This document shows positions 13,401 through 24,700 of a stretch of 64,000 nt of DNA, one piece after another. Source of the stretch: Aquila chrysaetos chrysaetos (lineage: Eukaryota; Chordata; Aves; Accipitriformes; Accipitridae); NCBI RefSeq assembly GCF_900496995.4, contig NC_044006.1, forward strand, positions 22,218,214 to 22,282,213, written 5' to 3'. Each line of letters opens with the position of its first letter. The first letter of the stretch is position 1. Both the position numbers and the translations under genes were made by a program. The notes under the pieces were generated by a model. It saw nothing but the letters and a program-made list of their open reading frames with translations. It searched no databases and was not told the DNA's origin.

Positions 13401-16400
13401 TTGCTTTTGCATTCATTGTGTGAGTATCCTGGTGTGCTGCACACATGGTTCCATAGAAATGAAACAGAACTCTGGGGGCTTGAAGCTGGCTGTAAGCTTA
13501 AAGTATTTCACTGAATCAGGGCCACAAAGCATGTGCCTTGATTTTGTGATACTGTATGTTAGCTGTAGAAGACTTGTAGGAAGTAAATACTGCTTTCTCT
13601 GCTATTGTGCAGGTTAATGTCTTGGGTTAGTGACTCAGTGTTACCAAATCTATTGATGGTATCTCAGACTTAAAATGTTTCATGCTTTTTCTGCTTTTTA
13701 TTAAGCCCCATGTTTTGGAATCGTGTTCATGTTAAAGCAAAACAGAAATTTTCACAGTTATGGGGAAAAAAGTTTGAAAAAAACTTGGACATCAGTGAAA
13801 GCTCAAAACTTTGAAGAGGAACAGGTCTTTCACAGAGAATAAATGAAACCCTTTATTCTTAAGCAAAGCTTATACCTTGAAGACCAGATGCTTGTTTTTT
13901 TCATACACAGATTGGCAGCTGTTGCGAGTACTTGGATTCAGTTTTTATTCCTGACTGATTTATAGTTGCAGCCAAATAACTTAAATAACATTATATTTTG
14001 GGTTTGTTTTTTTCTTCCTCCTAGGGTCTGGTTTCAAATTTAACTCTTGATCAAGATATACTTGTTGAATGGGAAATCTATCCTCTAGACATAGATGGAG
14101 CAGTGAACCATGACATTAACAGCCACCTTTATCGACCAAAGAGGTCTGTTGGCAATCCACTGAGTTATGAAGCACCTACTTTTTACACTGGTAGACTTTC
14201 AATTCCTGGAGGGATTCCAGACTTGCCTCAAGACACCTATGTCAAGTTTCCTGGCTGGACAAAGGTACAACTGCTTGCTGTAAAAACTTGAAGTCCACTC
14301 AAAGCTACTGAAACTTTTATGGACAACCAAAGTCCACCTCTCTTGCATGGGTAGAAGTTGGTTGTAGTGGTGGGGTGTCTCATATTTAAACGATGAGGAA
14401 ATGGATTCCATCCTTTAAGTAAATCTGGAGATAAACCATTAAGACAAGGGAAACATATATTCAAAAGATACATGGTATTGGTCTAGAAAGTGGAGCGTCA
14501 CAAAAAACCCCAAACCCTAGTTTTTCAACAGTGAGAAAGATGATATTTCAGCCTACTTAGAAATGCTGCGTTTAGTTGTGGGAGTTTTTTGTTTTGAGAT
14601 GTGGAGCAGAAACGGCTTTTTGGAGGGAGGGAGTGAATACATGCCCCGAGATAAAACAATTTTTTTATTCTGGAGAAAGTGAGATGCTACAGGATGCTTT
14701 CCTGGCTATATTAATTGATTAAAAGTAACTAAGAACGTACTGGCGGTGCTGTGTGAGGAACTATGGATCCTGTAACAAAGCACAGAGTGCTGGACACAAC
14801 TGCTGGTGTTGTGCCCGTAGATACAGATCCAGTGTGTGGAAGATGTTACTGCTTGTCTTCTGGAGGGTACCTGTAACTGGACTGAACGGATCAGAGCGCA
14901 CTGTTGTGAGAAGCTTGTGGGCAGATCTCTGTTAATGGGAACTTCTCATAGGGCTGGAGGGTAGCTAGAGCAGCAAAGACTGTGTTTTCACAGCACTATG
15001 TCTGAAACAGCCAGCATGCAGGATGGGTAAGGACCAGCTCAACTAGCTGGTGGGAGGCACAGAGAGCAGAATGTGTGCACTGAAGTACCACTCCTCTTGG
15101 AGGCCAAAGTATTTAAGTTCAGGCTTCAGGGAAGTGCCTGTGATAGTGTTAGGTAGCAAAATTATGCCTTTCTGAAACAATTAATTTACTGCTATTAAAA
15201 CAGAATAGGAGAAGGGGTTGCTGGTGATCTATCTATAGCATTGTAGTGGCTAAAGCACTTCCCAATATGCAGAAGACTGATTCATTGCAAGGGCTTTTAG
15301 TGTTGCTGGCACTGAGCTTGGATGAGGAAGTCTTTAGTCCCTGTTCCTATATATGTGCACGTCTTACACAATCACTGAATAAAAACCAAAAATAGCTCTT
15401 TGCACAGGAACTGGAATCTGAGACTTTTGCAGTAAATTCTGTGACCCCAAGAATCATAAATCTTCAGGAAGCGAGATGACCATACCTGCCTGTTGGCAAA
15501 CGAGTCCAAGAATTCTTATGTACTGGTGGAAATCTTTTCCTCTGATCTGTAGAAACCTCTGTTTTACATAGTTTGTATACCGTCTAAAGAAGTGAAGGTG
15601 AAGAGATCCCAGACGAACTCTAAGTAGGGCTATTGAATTGATCCTTCAAGCTTTATATGGATTGGACCAAAGTTTTAAATAAGATACCCAGGAGTAGTAA
15701 GATTGAGGTGATACTGGGTGTGGAAACCGAGACTTCCCGATAACTTTACCAATAAGCAAATGCCTTTAAGGCAGAGGGCCTTAAGGGTGTAAATTCCACT
15801 TAGGTCCTGCTGTATCTGGGCCTTAATTCCTTGAGTGGCACTGTATAAATTGCTGATGCCAAGGTGTGGAGAGGGACTCTTAATACGGGTCAAACCTCAC
15901 CTATTTGAGTAGTTGGAAAACCACGGAAACAACACTTACCGAGAAAACATATAGTTCTAATGATGGTCCTGCCTTTGCATGTTAAGACAAGGAATGTGGC
16001 ATGCTGGATAGTCTGAAAGGAAGGGTGCAGCATTAACAGTCATGACCTATGTTGTAGCTTGCTTGCCCTCAGTGGTTTTTAAACCCTTCACTATTAACAA
16101 AACTTTCTCTACCCTCCCTTGAGAAAGCACAATGTCCTTAAGCATACATGCCTCTAAATGTATGGTTAGATTTATTGGACTTTTTTTTTTTTCTTTGACA
16201 GAAAAGAGGATTTCGAGTCAGGACTGTCTTGTTTTCTGTGGAATCATGGGTTGTATTTGCTGACCCTGCTGAATGAAGGAAATCCTGTTAATGAAGATAG
16301 AGATCTCCCTCCTTTATTTTGTCTAGGGCATGTTTATTGGTAGTGTGTATAGTGTAATGATTTGCTGGTTTAGGGCATGCAAATTCCTGAGTGTGCAGTC

Positions 16401-18529
16401 TTTAGAAACTGCAGTGTTAATAATTAAGACAGTTTGGTAGTGAGAAATTAAGCTTTACTGGAAAAATGAGTTACAACCAGTGACTGATTAAGATCGGGAA
16501 CAGAGACCTGTTTAGAGTTCTAATGCAGGAGGTATAATGCAGTTCATTCCTACAGTAAACTCCTACTTGCCACAGGGTTACAGTCACTCTCTGTAGTAGG
16601 TAGGCTACTGTCTAGTGGTGCACTCGCTAATTTCTTGTGTGTGTGGAGGTTGCATTAATGCCATGTTTTTTTCTAAAACTACTACAGAAGTAAAGTAGTG
16701 AGCTTGAATAAATAGCTCTTCCCTTGCCTTTTAATACAGCAGAAACAAGCCACAAAGCAAGATAAACTTGATTTTAAAAAAAAAAAAAGTTTGAGGGCAA
16801 AGTTTATTAACACCTTGGCAGACTGTGCAAGATAGGATCTTATACCATGGAAGTGGATACAGAGATGAAATAACTCACCTGCATTTGCAAATGTACCAAC
16901 TCCTTATAAAATTTCTCATGCGAGTTTCATAAAACTTGTTCTCATAAATATTTGAGAAAGAAAATACAAGAAAAATACCTCCAAAACAGCTTGAACAGCA
17001 ATACTCACTATATTACAATTGTGCTTCTGTAAATCCTTTAAAAGTATTATTCTGATTTCAGCTGTCCCAGACAATTTTATAAATCAGAGTGCAGTAAAAG
17101 TCCTTACTTTCCCCTGATTCAGACTATTTTATTGTTTTTATCAGTGTACATCAATGCCATGAGTTAGTTTGTTTTTCCCTCTATATTCTAGTTACCAAAG
17201 GCCAAAGCAAGAGGGAAAACACAGATAAAATTATCTGTTCCCATCCCTTTTCTTGTCCACTGAACTCTTGTCTGACTTATGGTGAAAGGACACTTAGGAG
17301 GAGTAAAAGCAAATTATTTGTCCAAATTGGCTGTATATCCTCCCTTCTGTCTTGCTTAATGAACCAAGATTCAGCTCAGCTCACTAGGAGTCTGTTTACA
17401 GTTTTACTAAACGTTCTGCAACTCAACAATTTATAGACTTTTGGAAAAATCTGCATTTGTGTCACTTCAATGTGTCTATTTCGTGGTGTATAAATAACTG
17501 TTTTGACTTTTTTCTTTTTCCCCTTGCCCAATTTCATTTTATCTTTTAAACTTAAGGTATTTATAATGTTAGAACAGTATTTTGAACTAGGGTTTTTGGC
17601 CACTTCCACTGTGAAAAGTAAATTAAAGAGTTTGTATGCCAAGTTAACCACAATTTCATTGAACTTAAATTAATGCTAGCAGACGTCCAAAGATTTTGTA
17701 GGTAACTACAACAAAATACAGTACTCTTGCAGTGTGGTTTCACAAGCTCTTTTGTTGACTAAGCTGTTACAATATAATAGACATCTGAATTTCAGGTGTC
17801 CAGACAAGCTGTATCTTTTTCACGAAATCATGCAACAGGAAGGGACTACCAAGGTGCTGTAGTCCTACACTTGTACAGAGAGCCACAATAGAAATAGGAT
17901 CTGCTTTTTTCTTACGTGAGTTCTTTGTCCTTTTAACAATCAGCTTCAAGCAAATACAGTTTTCAGGTTTGCTTTGGTCTTAAACTTGGTGCAAAATTCG
18001 GTGCCAGGAACCTGCAATTCTGTTTTCCTAAGTATTGTCATATTTGGAATTACTGCAGTATTTGACTGCTTTCTTTTCAAATATTAATGATGGCTTTAAC
18101 TCATCAGGGAATTTAGATTCTTTTGACTGTCATTAGCATTTTCTTGAACAGATTTTTTATCCTTGTGTTCTATCAAACTGAAAGATGGAGGAAATTCAGT
18201 TATGTGAAGAGCATTATGCTTAAAGCTATTTTGTCATTTGATCTCTGTCAAATTATTAAAATGTCATTATTTTTTTCTTTCTCTCTTAACAGGGGCAAAT
18301 TTGGATCAACGGCTTTAATCTTGGTCGCTACTGGCCGGCACGTGGTCCTCAGTTGACCCTTTATGTTCCAAGGAATATACTTGTTTCATCGCTGCCAAAC
18401 AATATAACAGTGTTGGAGCTGGAGCATTCTCCTTGCAGCACCCAGGCGTGTGAGATAGAATTTGTAGACAAACCTAACATCAATGCAACCACACAGTATG
18501 AAAATTATGCCCCCCCCCCTCTTTGTTAG
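104..18529 (+). CDS. GLB1: GLB1, lysosomal beta-galactosidase, 3' part (six exons; 5' part outside window)
   Basis: GLB1 removes terminal beta-galactose from GM1 ganglioside, keratan sulfate and glycoproteins in the lysosome, in complex with protective protein (CTSA) and neuraminidase. The coding parts are join(104..178, 5968..6057, 7994..8107, 9253..9384, 14025..14264, 18293..18529), 295 residues plus a TAG stop. All junctions are AG/GT and phase 0, and exon lengths match human exons 11-16 except exon 15 (240 here; about 255 in human). Family-typical stretches are [34 protein letters not shown] and [17 protein letters not shown]. By homology the window covers the segment after the TIM barrel plus beta-domains 1 and 2; the two catalytic glutamates lie upstream, outside it. 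N-glycosylation sequons occur at NCT, NIT, NLT, NIT and NAT. The C-terminus is about 20 residues shorter than in human and ends in a C10 tract. Identification rests on my recollection of the family and is very secure. Confidence 0.96.
179..5967 (+). other. GLB1 intron 11 (5.8 kb)
   Basis: The intron runs from donor GTAAAT to acceptor GCTGCAG. Apart from one antisense LTR (about 4233-4832) it holds only simple tracts: A-rich runs at 2504-2530 and 3562-3582 and T-rich runs near 3152-3183. No coding potential or RNA gene is recognised on either strand. Short open frames near 2.2-3.0 kb and 4.6-4.97 kb show no family resemblance. Confidence 0.85.
4233..4832 (-). mobile_element. Solo LTR of an avian endogenous retrovirus (antisense in GLB1 intron)
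   Basis: On the plus strand the element opens with GTGGTTTAACCCCAG, followed by CACTCACTCTTCCCCAGTGG, ATGGGTTGAGATAAAGACAG and a TTAA-containing poly(A)-signal region. It continues through CATGACATCATATGGTCTGG and closes with TTAACTCTAACCCAGCCAAA. This is the reverse complement of an LTR type that I recognise as widespread in birds. It shares both termini with the LTR at 34518-35098 but has a different middle, so the two are sister subfamilies. No internal retroviral genes adjoin it. The ends are diverged and I cannot define a clean target duplication, which suggests an older insertion. Confidence 0.8.
5968..6057 (+). CDS. GLB1: GLB1 exon 12 (human numbering)
   Basis: This 90-nt exon (30 codons) lies between the acceptor GCTGCAG (ends 5967) and the donor GTGAGG (6058). 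The frame includes [17 protein letters not shown] and [10 protein letters not shown], closely matching the human sequence around GPIKS and YPLTFIQVKQ. Phase 0 at both ends. Confidence 0.95.
6058..7993 (+). other. GLB1 intron 12 (1.9 kb)
   Basis: The intron is bounded by donor GTGAGG and acceptor TTCTTTTCTTAG. It contains a run of about 24 T near 7443-7466. No gene, LTR or structured RNA is recognised. Confidence 0.85.
7994..8107 (+). CDS. GLB1: GLB1 exon 13 (human numbering)
   Basis: This 114-nt exon (38 codons) follows the pyrimidine-rich acceptor TTTCTTTTCTTAG (ends 7993) and precedes the donor GTAAAC (8108). It contains [12 protein letters not shown], an NCT sequon and [17 protein letters not shown], part of the first beta-sandwich domain. 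The motif HDRAYV is strongly conserved in GH35 enzymes. Confidence 0.95.
8108..9252 (+). other. GLB1 intron 13 (1.1 kb)
   Basis: The intron runs from donor GTAAAC to acceptor CATATAG. It holds T-rich runs near 8180-8201 and 9118-9135 and a (TG)10 microsatellite at 9073-9092. Nothing else is recognised. Confidence 0.85.
9073..9092. repeat. (TG)10 microsatellite
   Basis: Ten uninterrupted TG dinucleotides lie in GLB1 intron 13, about 160 bp upstream of the exon 14 acceptor. Confidence 0.95.
9253..9384 (+). CDS. GLB1: GLB1 exon 14 (human numbering)
   Basis: This 132-nt exon (44 codons) lies between the acceptor CATATAG (ends 9252) and the consensus donor GTAAGT (9385). It encodes [20 protein letters not shown] followed by [21 protein letters not shown]. 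The LVENMGRVN core is the most conserved segment of beta-domain 1. Confidence 0.96.
9770..9814. repeat. Compound (GT)n-(AT)n microsatellite
   Basis: About eight GT units run directly into an alternating AT/TA tract with short interruptions. The AT part is nearly self-complementary. Confidence 0.9.
10037..11156 (-). mobile_element. Long solo LTR (avian ERV, probably ERVL-like) with internal minisatellite, antisense in GLB1 intron
   Basis: On the plus strand it begins TGGTGGGTTGACCTTGACTG and ends with CATGTAAACCCAATGCA. Reversed, this gives a TGCATTGGG...CCCACCA element. Inner landmarks are GGCAAAACAGACTCGACTTG, an AATTTATTG block (AATAAA on the minus strand), the poly-T/TTAAATATGTTATCATAGAG block and CACAGAAGCCACCCCTG. 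I know this LTR type from avian genomes, where it is usually about 1.1 kb. Its core (10421 to about 10800) consists of diverged repeats of about 45 bp around CTGCTCCAGCGTGGG. No retroviral coding sequence is attached. No target duplication is clear. The open frames of up to 169 codons across it are by-products of the GC-rich repeat. Confidence 0.82.
10421..10800. repeat. Diverged minisatellite inside the LTR, about eight units of 40-50 bp
   Basis: Units start near 10421, 10465, 10512, 10560, 10608, 10655, 10705 and 10748. Each opens with a variant of CTGCTCCAGCGTGGGTCC followed by a C-rich segment and a purine-rich end (for example CAGTCCTCCATGAA). Units have diverged by several substitutions each. 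Confidence 0.75.
14025..14264 (+). CDS. GLB1: GLB1 exon 15 (human numbering)
   Basis: This 240-nt exon (80 codons) follows the acceptor TTTTTTTCTTCCTCCTAG (ends 14024) and precedes the donor GTACAA (14265). It starts [20 protein letters not shown] and ends [20 protein letters not shown] plus TK. The central part, about residues 29-58 of the exon, is basic ([10 protein letters not shown]) and does not resemble the Gly/His-rich human stretch. It is about five codons shorter and lies in a known variable loop. Confidence 0.95.
14265..18292 (+). other. GLB1 intron 15 (4.0 kb)
   Basis: The intron runs from donor GTACAA to acceptor CTCTCTTAACAG. It is AT-rich with short A and T runs, for example near 16181 and 16776. 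No mobile element, gene or RNA is recognised on either strand. Confidence 0.8.
18293..18529 (+). CDS. GLB1: GLB1 exon 16 (last coding exon, with stop)
   Basis: The exon follows the acceptor TTTTTTTCTTTCTCTCTTAACAG (ends 18292). It opens [20 protein letters not shown], the most conserved C-terminal stretch of GH35 beta-galactosidases, and runs through [13 protein letters not shown] to [18 protein letters not shown]. It closes with APPPLC and TAG at 18527-18529. The last codons lie in a run of ten C at 18510-18519, so length variation in that run would change the final residues. In this frame the tail is about 20 residues shorter than in human and lacks the terminal Lys/Pro-rich extension. Confidence 0.93.
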   Translation, partial: GQIWINGFNLGRYWPARGPQLTLYVPRNILVSSLPNNITVLELEHSPCSTQACEIEFVDKPNINATTQYENYAPPPLC

Positions 18530-18735
18530 AGACATATGGCTGAACCATCTATAATTTGAGTATTTCCCTATCTTCCCCCCACTTTGCTTCCCTTTCTCTC
18601 AAACCATACTTCCCTTTTTTAAAGACTCGGTGTTAATCAGTAAGTTGTTTGGCTGAGGCAACTTTTTAAAGACTTTCTGCCAGAGTTAAATACTGAAATT
18701 CTCTTAAAAAATAAAAGCTGTAGCTTTAGAATCTG
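18530..18735 (+). promoter_or_regulatory. GLB1: GLB1 3' UTR with polyadenylation signal
   Basis: After the TAG there is a short non-coding stretch, and the first AATAAA lies at 18710-18715. If this signal is used, the 3' UTR is about 200 nt. The signal is canonical and at a sensible distance, but use of a later site cannot be excluded. Confidence 0.5.
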
Positions 18736-21700
18736 CCATGGACTGTGAAATTGAACTCAACTGGAAGATAACGTTCGCATCAGTCTACTAAAAATGTAGT
18801 CCTTGTAGGCTGCTTACATTACAGGAACTCTCCTACACTTTTTTTTTTTTTTACCATGTTTTGCAACTGGAGAGGAGGTGTGGAGTCCCACTAGCTTGCT
18901 GTTTTTACTCATGTGGACTGGTAGGTCAAAGCTGCCAATAGACTAGACACTTTCAGCTGATTTTATCACCTGGTTAGTATCAATATCATTTTAGAATGAA
19001 TGGGCTCACTGCCAACATTGAGCGGACCTCATTTTTTTTCGCCTCCATGCAAGTGACTTTGGAAAAATTTCCATTGGTTTCTTAGGGGAGCAGTTAGAAG
19101 AACTGTGGAAGAGAGCACTCAAATGCAAGCTGGTCCAAACAGCAGTAACATGGAGAGGGACCTTGTAGTCTCCATCTATCCCTTTTTGGAAAGTCAATTT
19201 ACTGCTTCCTTTCTGCTATCTCTGAAGATTTTAAGTAAATTGATAAGTACAAGGACATACGTAAAATTTAAGCTGTTTCGGTTGGACCATAGCCTCTGAT
19301 TAACCTGCCTGCAGAGAATGTAGTCTTAAAATAAGCCATTTTTCCTTTAATGGATCCTTTTTTTTTCTTTTTTTTTTTTTTTTTTTTCCTTTTCCTTTCC
19401 TCTAATGGGCCTGGAGTATCTGTTTTCATAGGCCAGCACCTTGGAAGTGGAAGGCTTTAAGTTAAAGAATTTTAACTCTCTCTTAGTCATTAATTCACAT
19501 CTTCTGTTTTGTTCCAGTAAACTGATGGTCTTTGTAAGTGCCTGGTATTTGCAAAGATGCACAAACTCTGTTAGTAAAGCTGACTTTCTGCAGCAGACAG
19601 AATCTTCTTTTTGATTCTTATGGTTTTGATGTCAATCATGCAAACTCCTTGGTGAAATTTAAACAACAAAAGATTAAGATGATGGAATCAAGTATTTTTA
19701 TAATATGTGGTTTCTTTCTTTGATTTTTGTCTGACATTATTAAAATGGTTCTTTAAAAATGAAATCCTTCCTGTGTGTGTTTGAGAAGGAAAAAGGGGAG
19801 GAGGAAGAGCTATGAGCAGTTATAGTATTAAGGGAGAAAGGAGGTTGTAAAGTCTCTACAGACAAGGGGTTATTCTTGTTGATGTCTCATTTGTTTTCTG
19901 TGTTATGAAGGTGTGTGTAAAGTAAAGCAAAACAAAGTAGCTGTAATGGGCTGTGTGGACCCTGGAGGTGCCACCCTTTTCTGAGATGGCCATTGCAAAA
20001 ACCTGACTATTTCTCAGCTGATCAGGACTGATACTGTCACCAGAGGAGAGAGTGAAAAGGAGCACCACTTGCTTGAGTATCCACATCTCTGCTATGTGTT
20101 TGATGGGCTTTCAAACCAGACACATGTGGTTCACCTGAGCCAGAGAGCTTCTACTCTTAAATTCTTACCTCAAATGCAAAGTGTAATGGCTGAGGGCTGT
20201 GTGTTCAGTACCAGACACGCTTTGTTCTTGGAATAAAGTGGTCTTCTCTGACCCCAGTGTTTTGGGTTTTTTTGTTGGCACTATCCTTATGCAGACTCTG
20301 GAACATGCTCTGCAAACAGTTTCATATGAAGTATTAATTACTTCAGAGCCAGGCCTTGAAAGTAAGGAATGGAACAGAATTAGTTTCATACAGGTTGTGG
20401 GTTTTGTGGCTTGAAGTGTGCAGAATGACATTACTATTTAGGTATTATTCCTACAATAGTTCAATGCTTTAAGAGCTGGGAGTATTTTTATTTTTCCAGC
20501 AGTTAGTGCTGTCAGGGGAGTGGAACTCCTGGCTCTCATTCTAACTTCATTTTGTTTTACATTGTACTTGTGAAAACATAGTGTAATCCCTGAGACTTCA
20601 CTTTTTGCTGTAACTGTGTAATATTACAAGAAGAAAGGCTTTGCATCAAGGATTACAAACATGCATCTGGTTAGATATAAGAATAACAAGAACAACATGG
20701 AAAGAATGGGCTTAAAGTTTTTCAGGTAGGGCTCTGGATAGCTTCATTAACACACCTGCCTATTTACTGCTTTCAGTGATGTCATCTCTTGTCTACAGAA
20801 AGGAACTGAAAGTTGGGGCCCTGATTCCTAATCCTGGTCTACCTGCATGAAAACACTGCTGGAGGTTGCCAAGCGGTGCGGTGTGTATTTGAGTATGCAG
20901 AAGGGATGTCTCTGTGACAAGGGGCCTTCAGAGAACAGCACTACCAAGGTGAACCTGTTGCCTCTTGCTTTACCCAAGGATGTGTCTGTAGGTGCTGTAG
21001 CAGGGTGTTCTGCCCTGCCCATGCCGCACACTGGATCACTATGCCTGCACCACTGCTGCTACTACATGGCTGGGACTTATCCTAGGTTTCTTAGCCTTGG
21101 CATGCAGTCCTCCTAGGACTGAGTATGTGATATAAAATGGGACAGCTTGGCATTTGCTCCTTTGCCGTCTTGAGCGGGTCAGTTATTTTAATCTAGCCTC
21201 ACATGTAGTTCTGTCAGCTGTGTCGGGGGGTGGAAATGAAATCAGAAAGAAACCTTCTGAGCGAGGGCAAATGCATAGGAGAAGAGGGACTGTGGGGAGT
21301 TAGCTGGCTCACCTTGACCCAGTGGTCAAGGCACTGGTGGATCTAGTTTTAATTTGGTTTTGAAGGGCGTGGTGTGAAAACATTGTCAGACCCTGGCTAG
21401 TGTCTGTGGTGTAGCTCTGTGATCTGTTCCAGATGCTGAAGCTTGACAGGAAGGTCTGTCTGGTGGAGCCAGCTGCCTCCTGAAGGCATGGTGAGAAGCA
21501 ATGTTCCTAATGCTAAAATTATGGCTTCTCAAATCCTCCTTGCTGCCTGTCCTTGGGAATTTTAAAGTGCTTTGCTGACACGGCAGCTGAGTAACAGGCA
21601 CAGTGTTCTCTGATTTTGGCAGACCAGTGCAAACCTGGTATTTAGTCAGAATGAGTCTGTAAGAAGTGGTGATTTTACACTGGTGCCATACAGAAGGTAG

Positions 21701-24700
21701 GTGTGATCTTTGCAATTCTGTAGGGGACCGCCATTTGAAATCTGCCTGTGAAGTGTAGCTGTAGGGGCTCATCTTAACACAGATATTTTTTTCCAGCCCT
21801 GGAGTGGGGTTTGTAAGCTTAAGGTGTAATCCTGCCTAACCATAAATGAAGGCCCTTAAACGTGATTACGTGGGATGAATGAGCAAGTAGGTAAACATGA
21901 ACTGGTGAATAGTGTGCACTATGTAGTTGAATTCTGTTTCTTAACTTATGTACAAGAGTACTTCTTCCCTTATATTTGTAATATAACTATTTTCCTAATT
22001 GTTGATCAAAATTTCATAGTCCCTGAATCACAGGGTTGAGACTTGACCTTGTCCATACCCCTTTAGACTCTCCATGCCCTTTGTAATTCTCCTGTGCAGG
22101 CAGCTCTCCCTGTCTCCCTCCTCTCCCATCTCTTTGGGGGCTCCACAGTGCCTAAGGTATTCTTTTGCAGTTTTTTTAATGTAATACTCATTTGTTTGCA
22201 CAGTTTGAATGTTTGCAGGAGTCTGACTCTAGAAACAATCCTCCTGACTGGACAGCAAACACTATCCACCTGACAAATATGCGTCAGATGTTCAGAAATG
22301 GCAATTACAGAAGAAGAATCCTGTGTTTAAGTGTGCTCTGAAGGAGGTGATACTGTGCTGTCCAGGCTGAGAAGGCGACCTGTTAACAAAAGCCTGAGTT
22401 TGGATTGCAAGGGGAAGGAATCTACTCTCTTTGGATGGACTTGGTCACTTTGATATAATCAGATGGCTGACTGGACTATTGCAGTCTCCTTGTATTCTCA
22501 TTTCGGATGTATTGAAATCACTGGGGACAACAGCATCTCTGTATGTGTAAAATGGATATTCTGACACTTTTCCTAGGATGGTCTTCCTGGAAATCCATCT
22601 GTATTTGAGCAAATAGCTTGCAGTGCTGACAGATCCTAACCTGAGCCTTTGACAGCAGCTTGGTTATTTACTGGCCATTGTTGTCTCTGTACCAGCAGGA
22701 AACTACTTGAGAATGTTTTTCTGTTACATGGCTTTGCAATCACTAATCTTCCACTCATCATCTTCTCTTTTTTGCCTGCAAATGCTCTAACATAACTTCC
22801 CAAAGGAACTGCTGATTGATGTGCAGTCCCCACATTTTCTCTTTAATCTGTTCTTGTATGTATCTCTTCCAGATTCCAAACACCATTTTAACAGATAATA
22901 CAAGATGAACGGTTTGTGAGAGGTGATGTAGCCCTATGCCTCTCTACCCTAAGCCAATGTCATCTGAATCTAAAGTATTCCCAGTGTGTTTGTTTAACTT
23001 GTTCTTCAGAATTTCTTGTGATGGGGACTCTAGTCTTCCCTAGGCAGGCTATTGTTAGAAAACTTGTCAACAGCTAACTGAAGTCATCATTGCTGTATGT
23101 AAGCCAGTTATCACTTTCACTGTCCACAGCCAACACTAAGTATGTCTTTGTGCCCTGAGACTGTTTTGTGCCCTCTCTGTTATCTTCTTACCTCCCTGAT
23201 GGACTGCATTTACAGAAATTTTAAGAGGTGCAGAGCAACGTAGAGAAGACTCAGCAAGGATGTGAAAGGGCGACCAGGTCCTGAATAACCTGGTCTGGGT
23301 GCTGCAGCAGCTTTTTTTGAAAGAAATGACTGAGTTGCAAGAAAGCTGTCTTGCAGGCCAGGACTTAAAAGCGCGGTAGCCAGCCTCGAGGTCCTGGCTG
23401 GAAGATCGTATGACAAAAGAAACTGGAAGGTACAGAAGAATGGGGTCTGCTTTAATGGTTCTTCAATGAGAAGGCAAAACTGGGCAGGAAGAGATGATCT
23501 TGGGACTTGATACAAAGGGCTGAATAGAAAAATTGTTGGAAAAAGATGTCAGGGGGATCTTTGTCATGCTTTTGCTGAATAAAGTGCGTATGTTTAAAAA
23601 CCTCTTTTCAGAAGATGCTTTGTGTTGCTTGTTATGTTATCAAAGATGGGAGTAGTGAACGGGAGTCCCCAGCTTTGGGGGAAGTCTTGAAAGTGTGTAT
23701 TACCTACAAGAGGTTTCACAGAACTAGTGCTTGTTTCAGGCCCTTGGTAATGCAATCCCCTTTCAGTAGGATATGTGGTCTTTGTGGCCGAGGAATTGGG
23801 GATGTATTTAAGAATTCCTGTTTTGGGCTTTAGCACATACACCTGTCCCTCAGGAGCCAAGTATGTATAGGACTCTAAAGTCAGGCTCTTAGGAAGGTCC
23901 CACTTACAACTCTGTAGTGTTGTAATGGGAAGCATGGTCTTGCTCATGAAACTCCCCAGCACGTGTTCATAGCAGACTCTGTACAAGCATCACGATAAGA
24001 TTGCTCTCTTGCACTTTGGTAATATTCTTACAGCTGCATGACTGTAGTGTAGCCTTTTATAATTTATTTGGTAGACAAGGGTGGCTAAAAAAAAAAAGAC
24101 TCCCTAATGGAACTGGGAATTGAGTTTGAAACTCCACAATGGAAAGGGCCTTTCTTTAGTAGAGTGGTGCAAATCCAGTAGGAAAATGCAGCCAGTATCT
24201 ATGGTTTGAAAGGATTTTTTTTCTTAAGTCTCCTTATTCGTTTTAAAGTGTATGCACTATTTTTTTTAAAGTTGGTACTTCTGTAGGGCTCATGCTTCTA
24301 TACTAATATTAACTGAGCATTTTCAGTGTTGTCTGTGATTGTGGGCCAGAGCACAAATCTGAACACAGTGTAGGGAAATGCCTAGCAATTTGAGGGTCAT
24401 CCCTCTAATGTTGTAGCTAAGAAATTATTCTCTGTTTCCTGTTTCATTCTTCCTTATGTCTTGCTCGTTCCTCTTCTCACACTAGGGAAGTCTTATGTGT
24501 AGAGAAACTAAAAAAAATTTCCTTCAGTATGTCTTTGGTTGTCTGAAGTGGAGCTGATCTCCACCCCTTCCACCTATCCATTGTTAGTTTGCAAGCTGGA
24601 CAAAGATGCCTTTGCTTCCAGCTTGCTTATGCCTTTCTCCTTTCTTCCAAATCTCATTCAGAGGTTCCTTTTCACAAGTCCCACAGATCTTGGTCAGATG

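Larger units (their letters stand above)
9385..14024 (+). other. GLB1 intron 14 (4.6 kb)
   Basis: The intron contains a compound GT/AT microsatellite (about 9770-9814) and a long antisense LTR (about 10037-11156). The rest, about 11.2-14.0 kb, shows no gene, repeat family or RNA that I can name. Confidence 0.85.

Noticed and set aside
21386..21772. 128-codon minus-strand open frame
   Set aside because: Protein-like composition is weak and no motif is visible. It is treated as chance.
23594..23986. 130-codon minus-strand open frame between GLB1 and CCR4
   Set aside because: No family resemblance, no splice or poly(A) context. One or more frames of this length are expected by chance in 64 kb.
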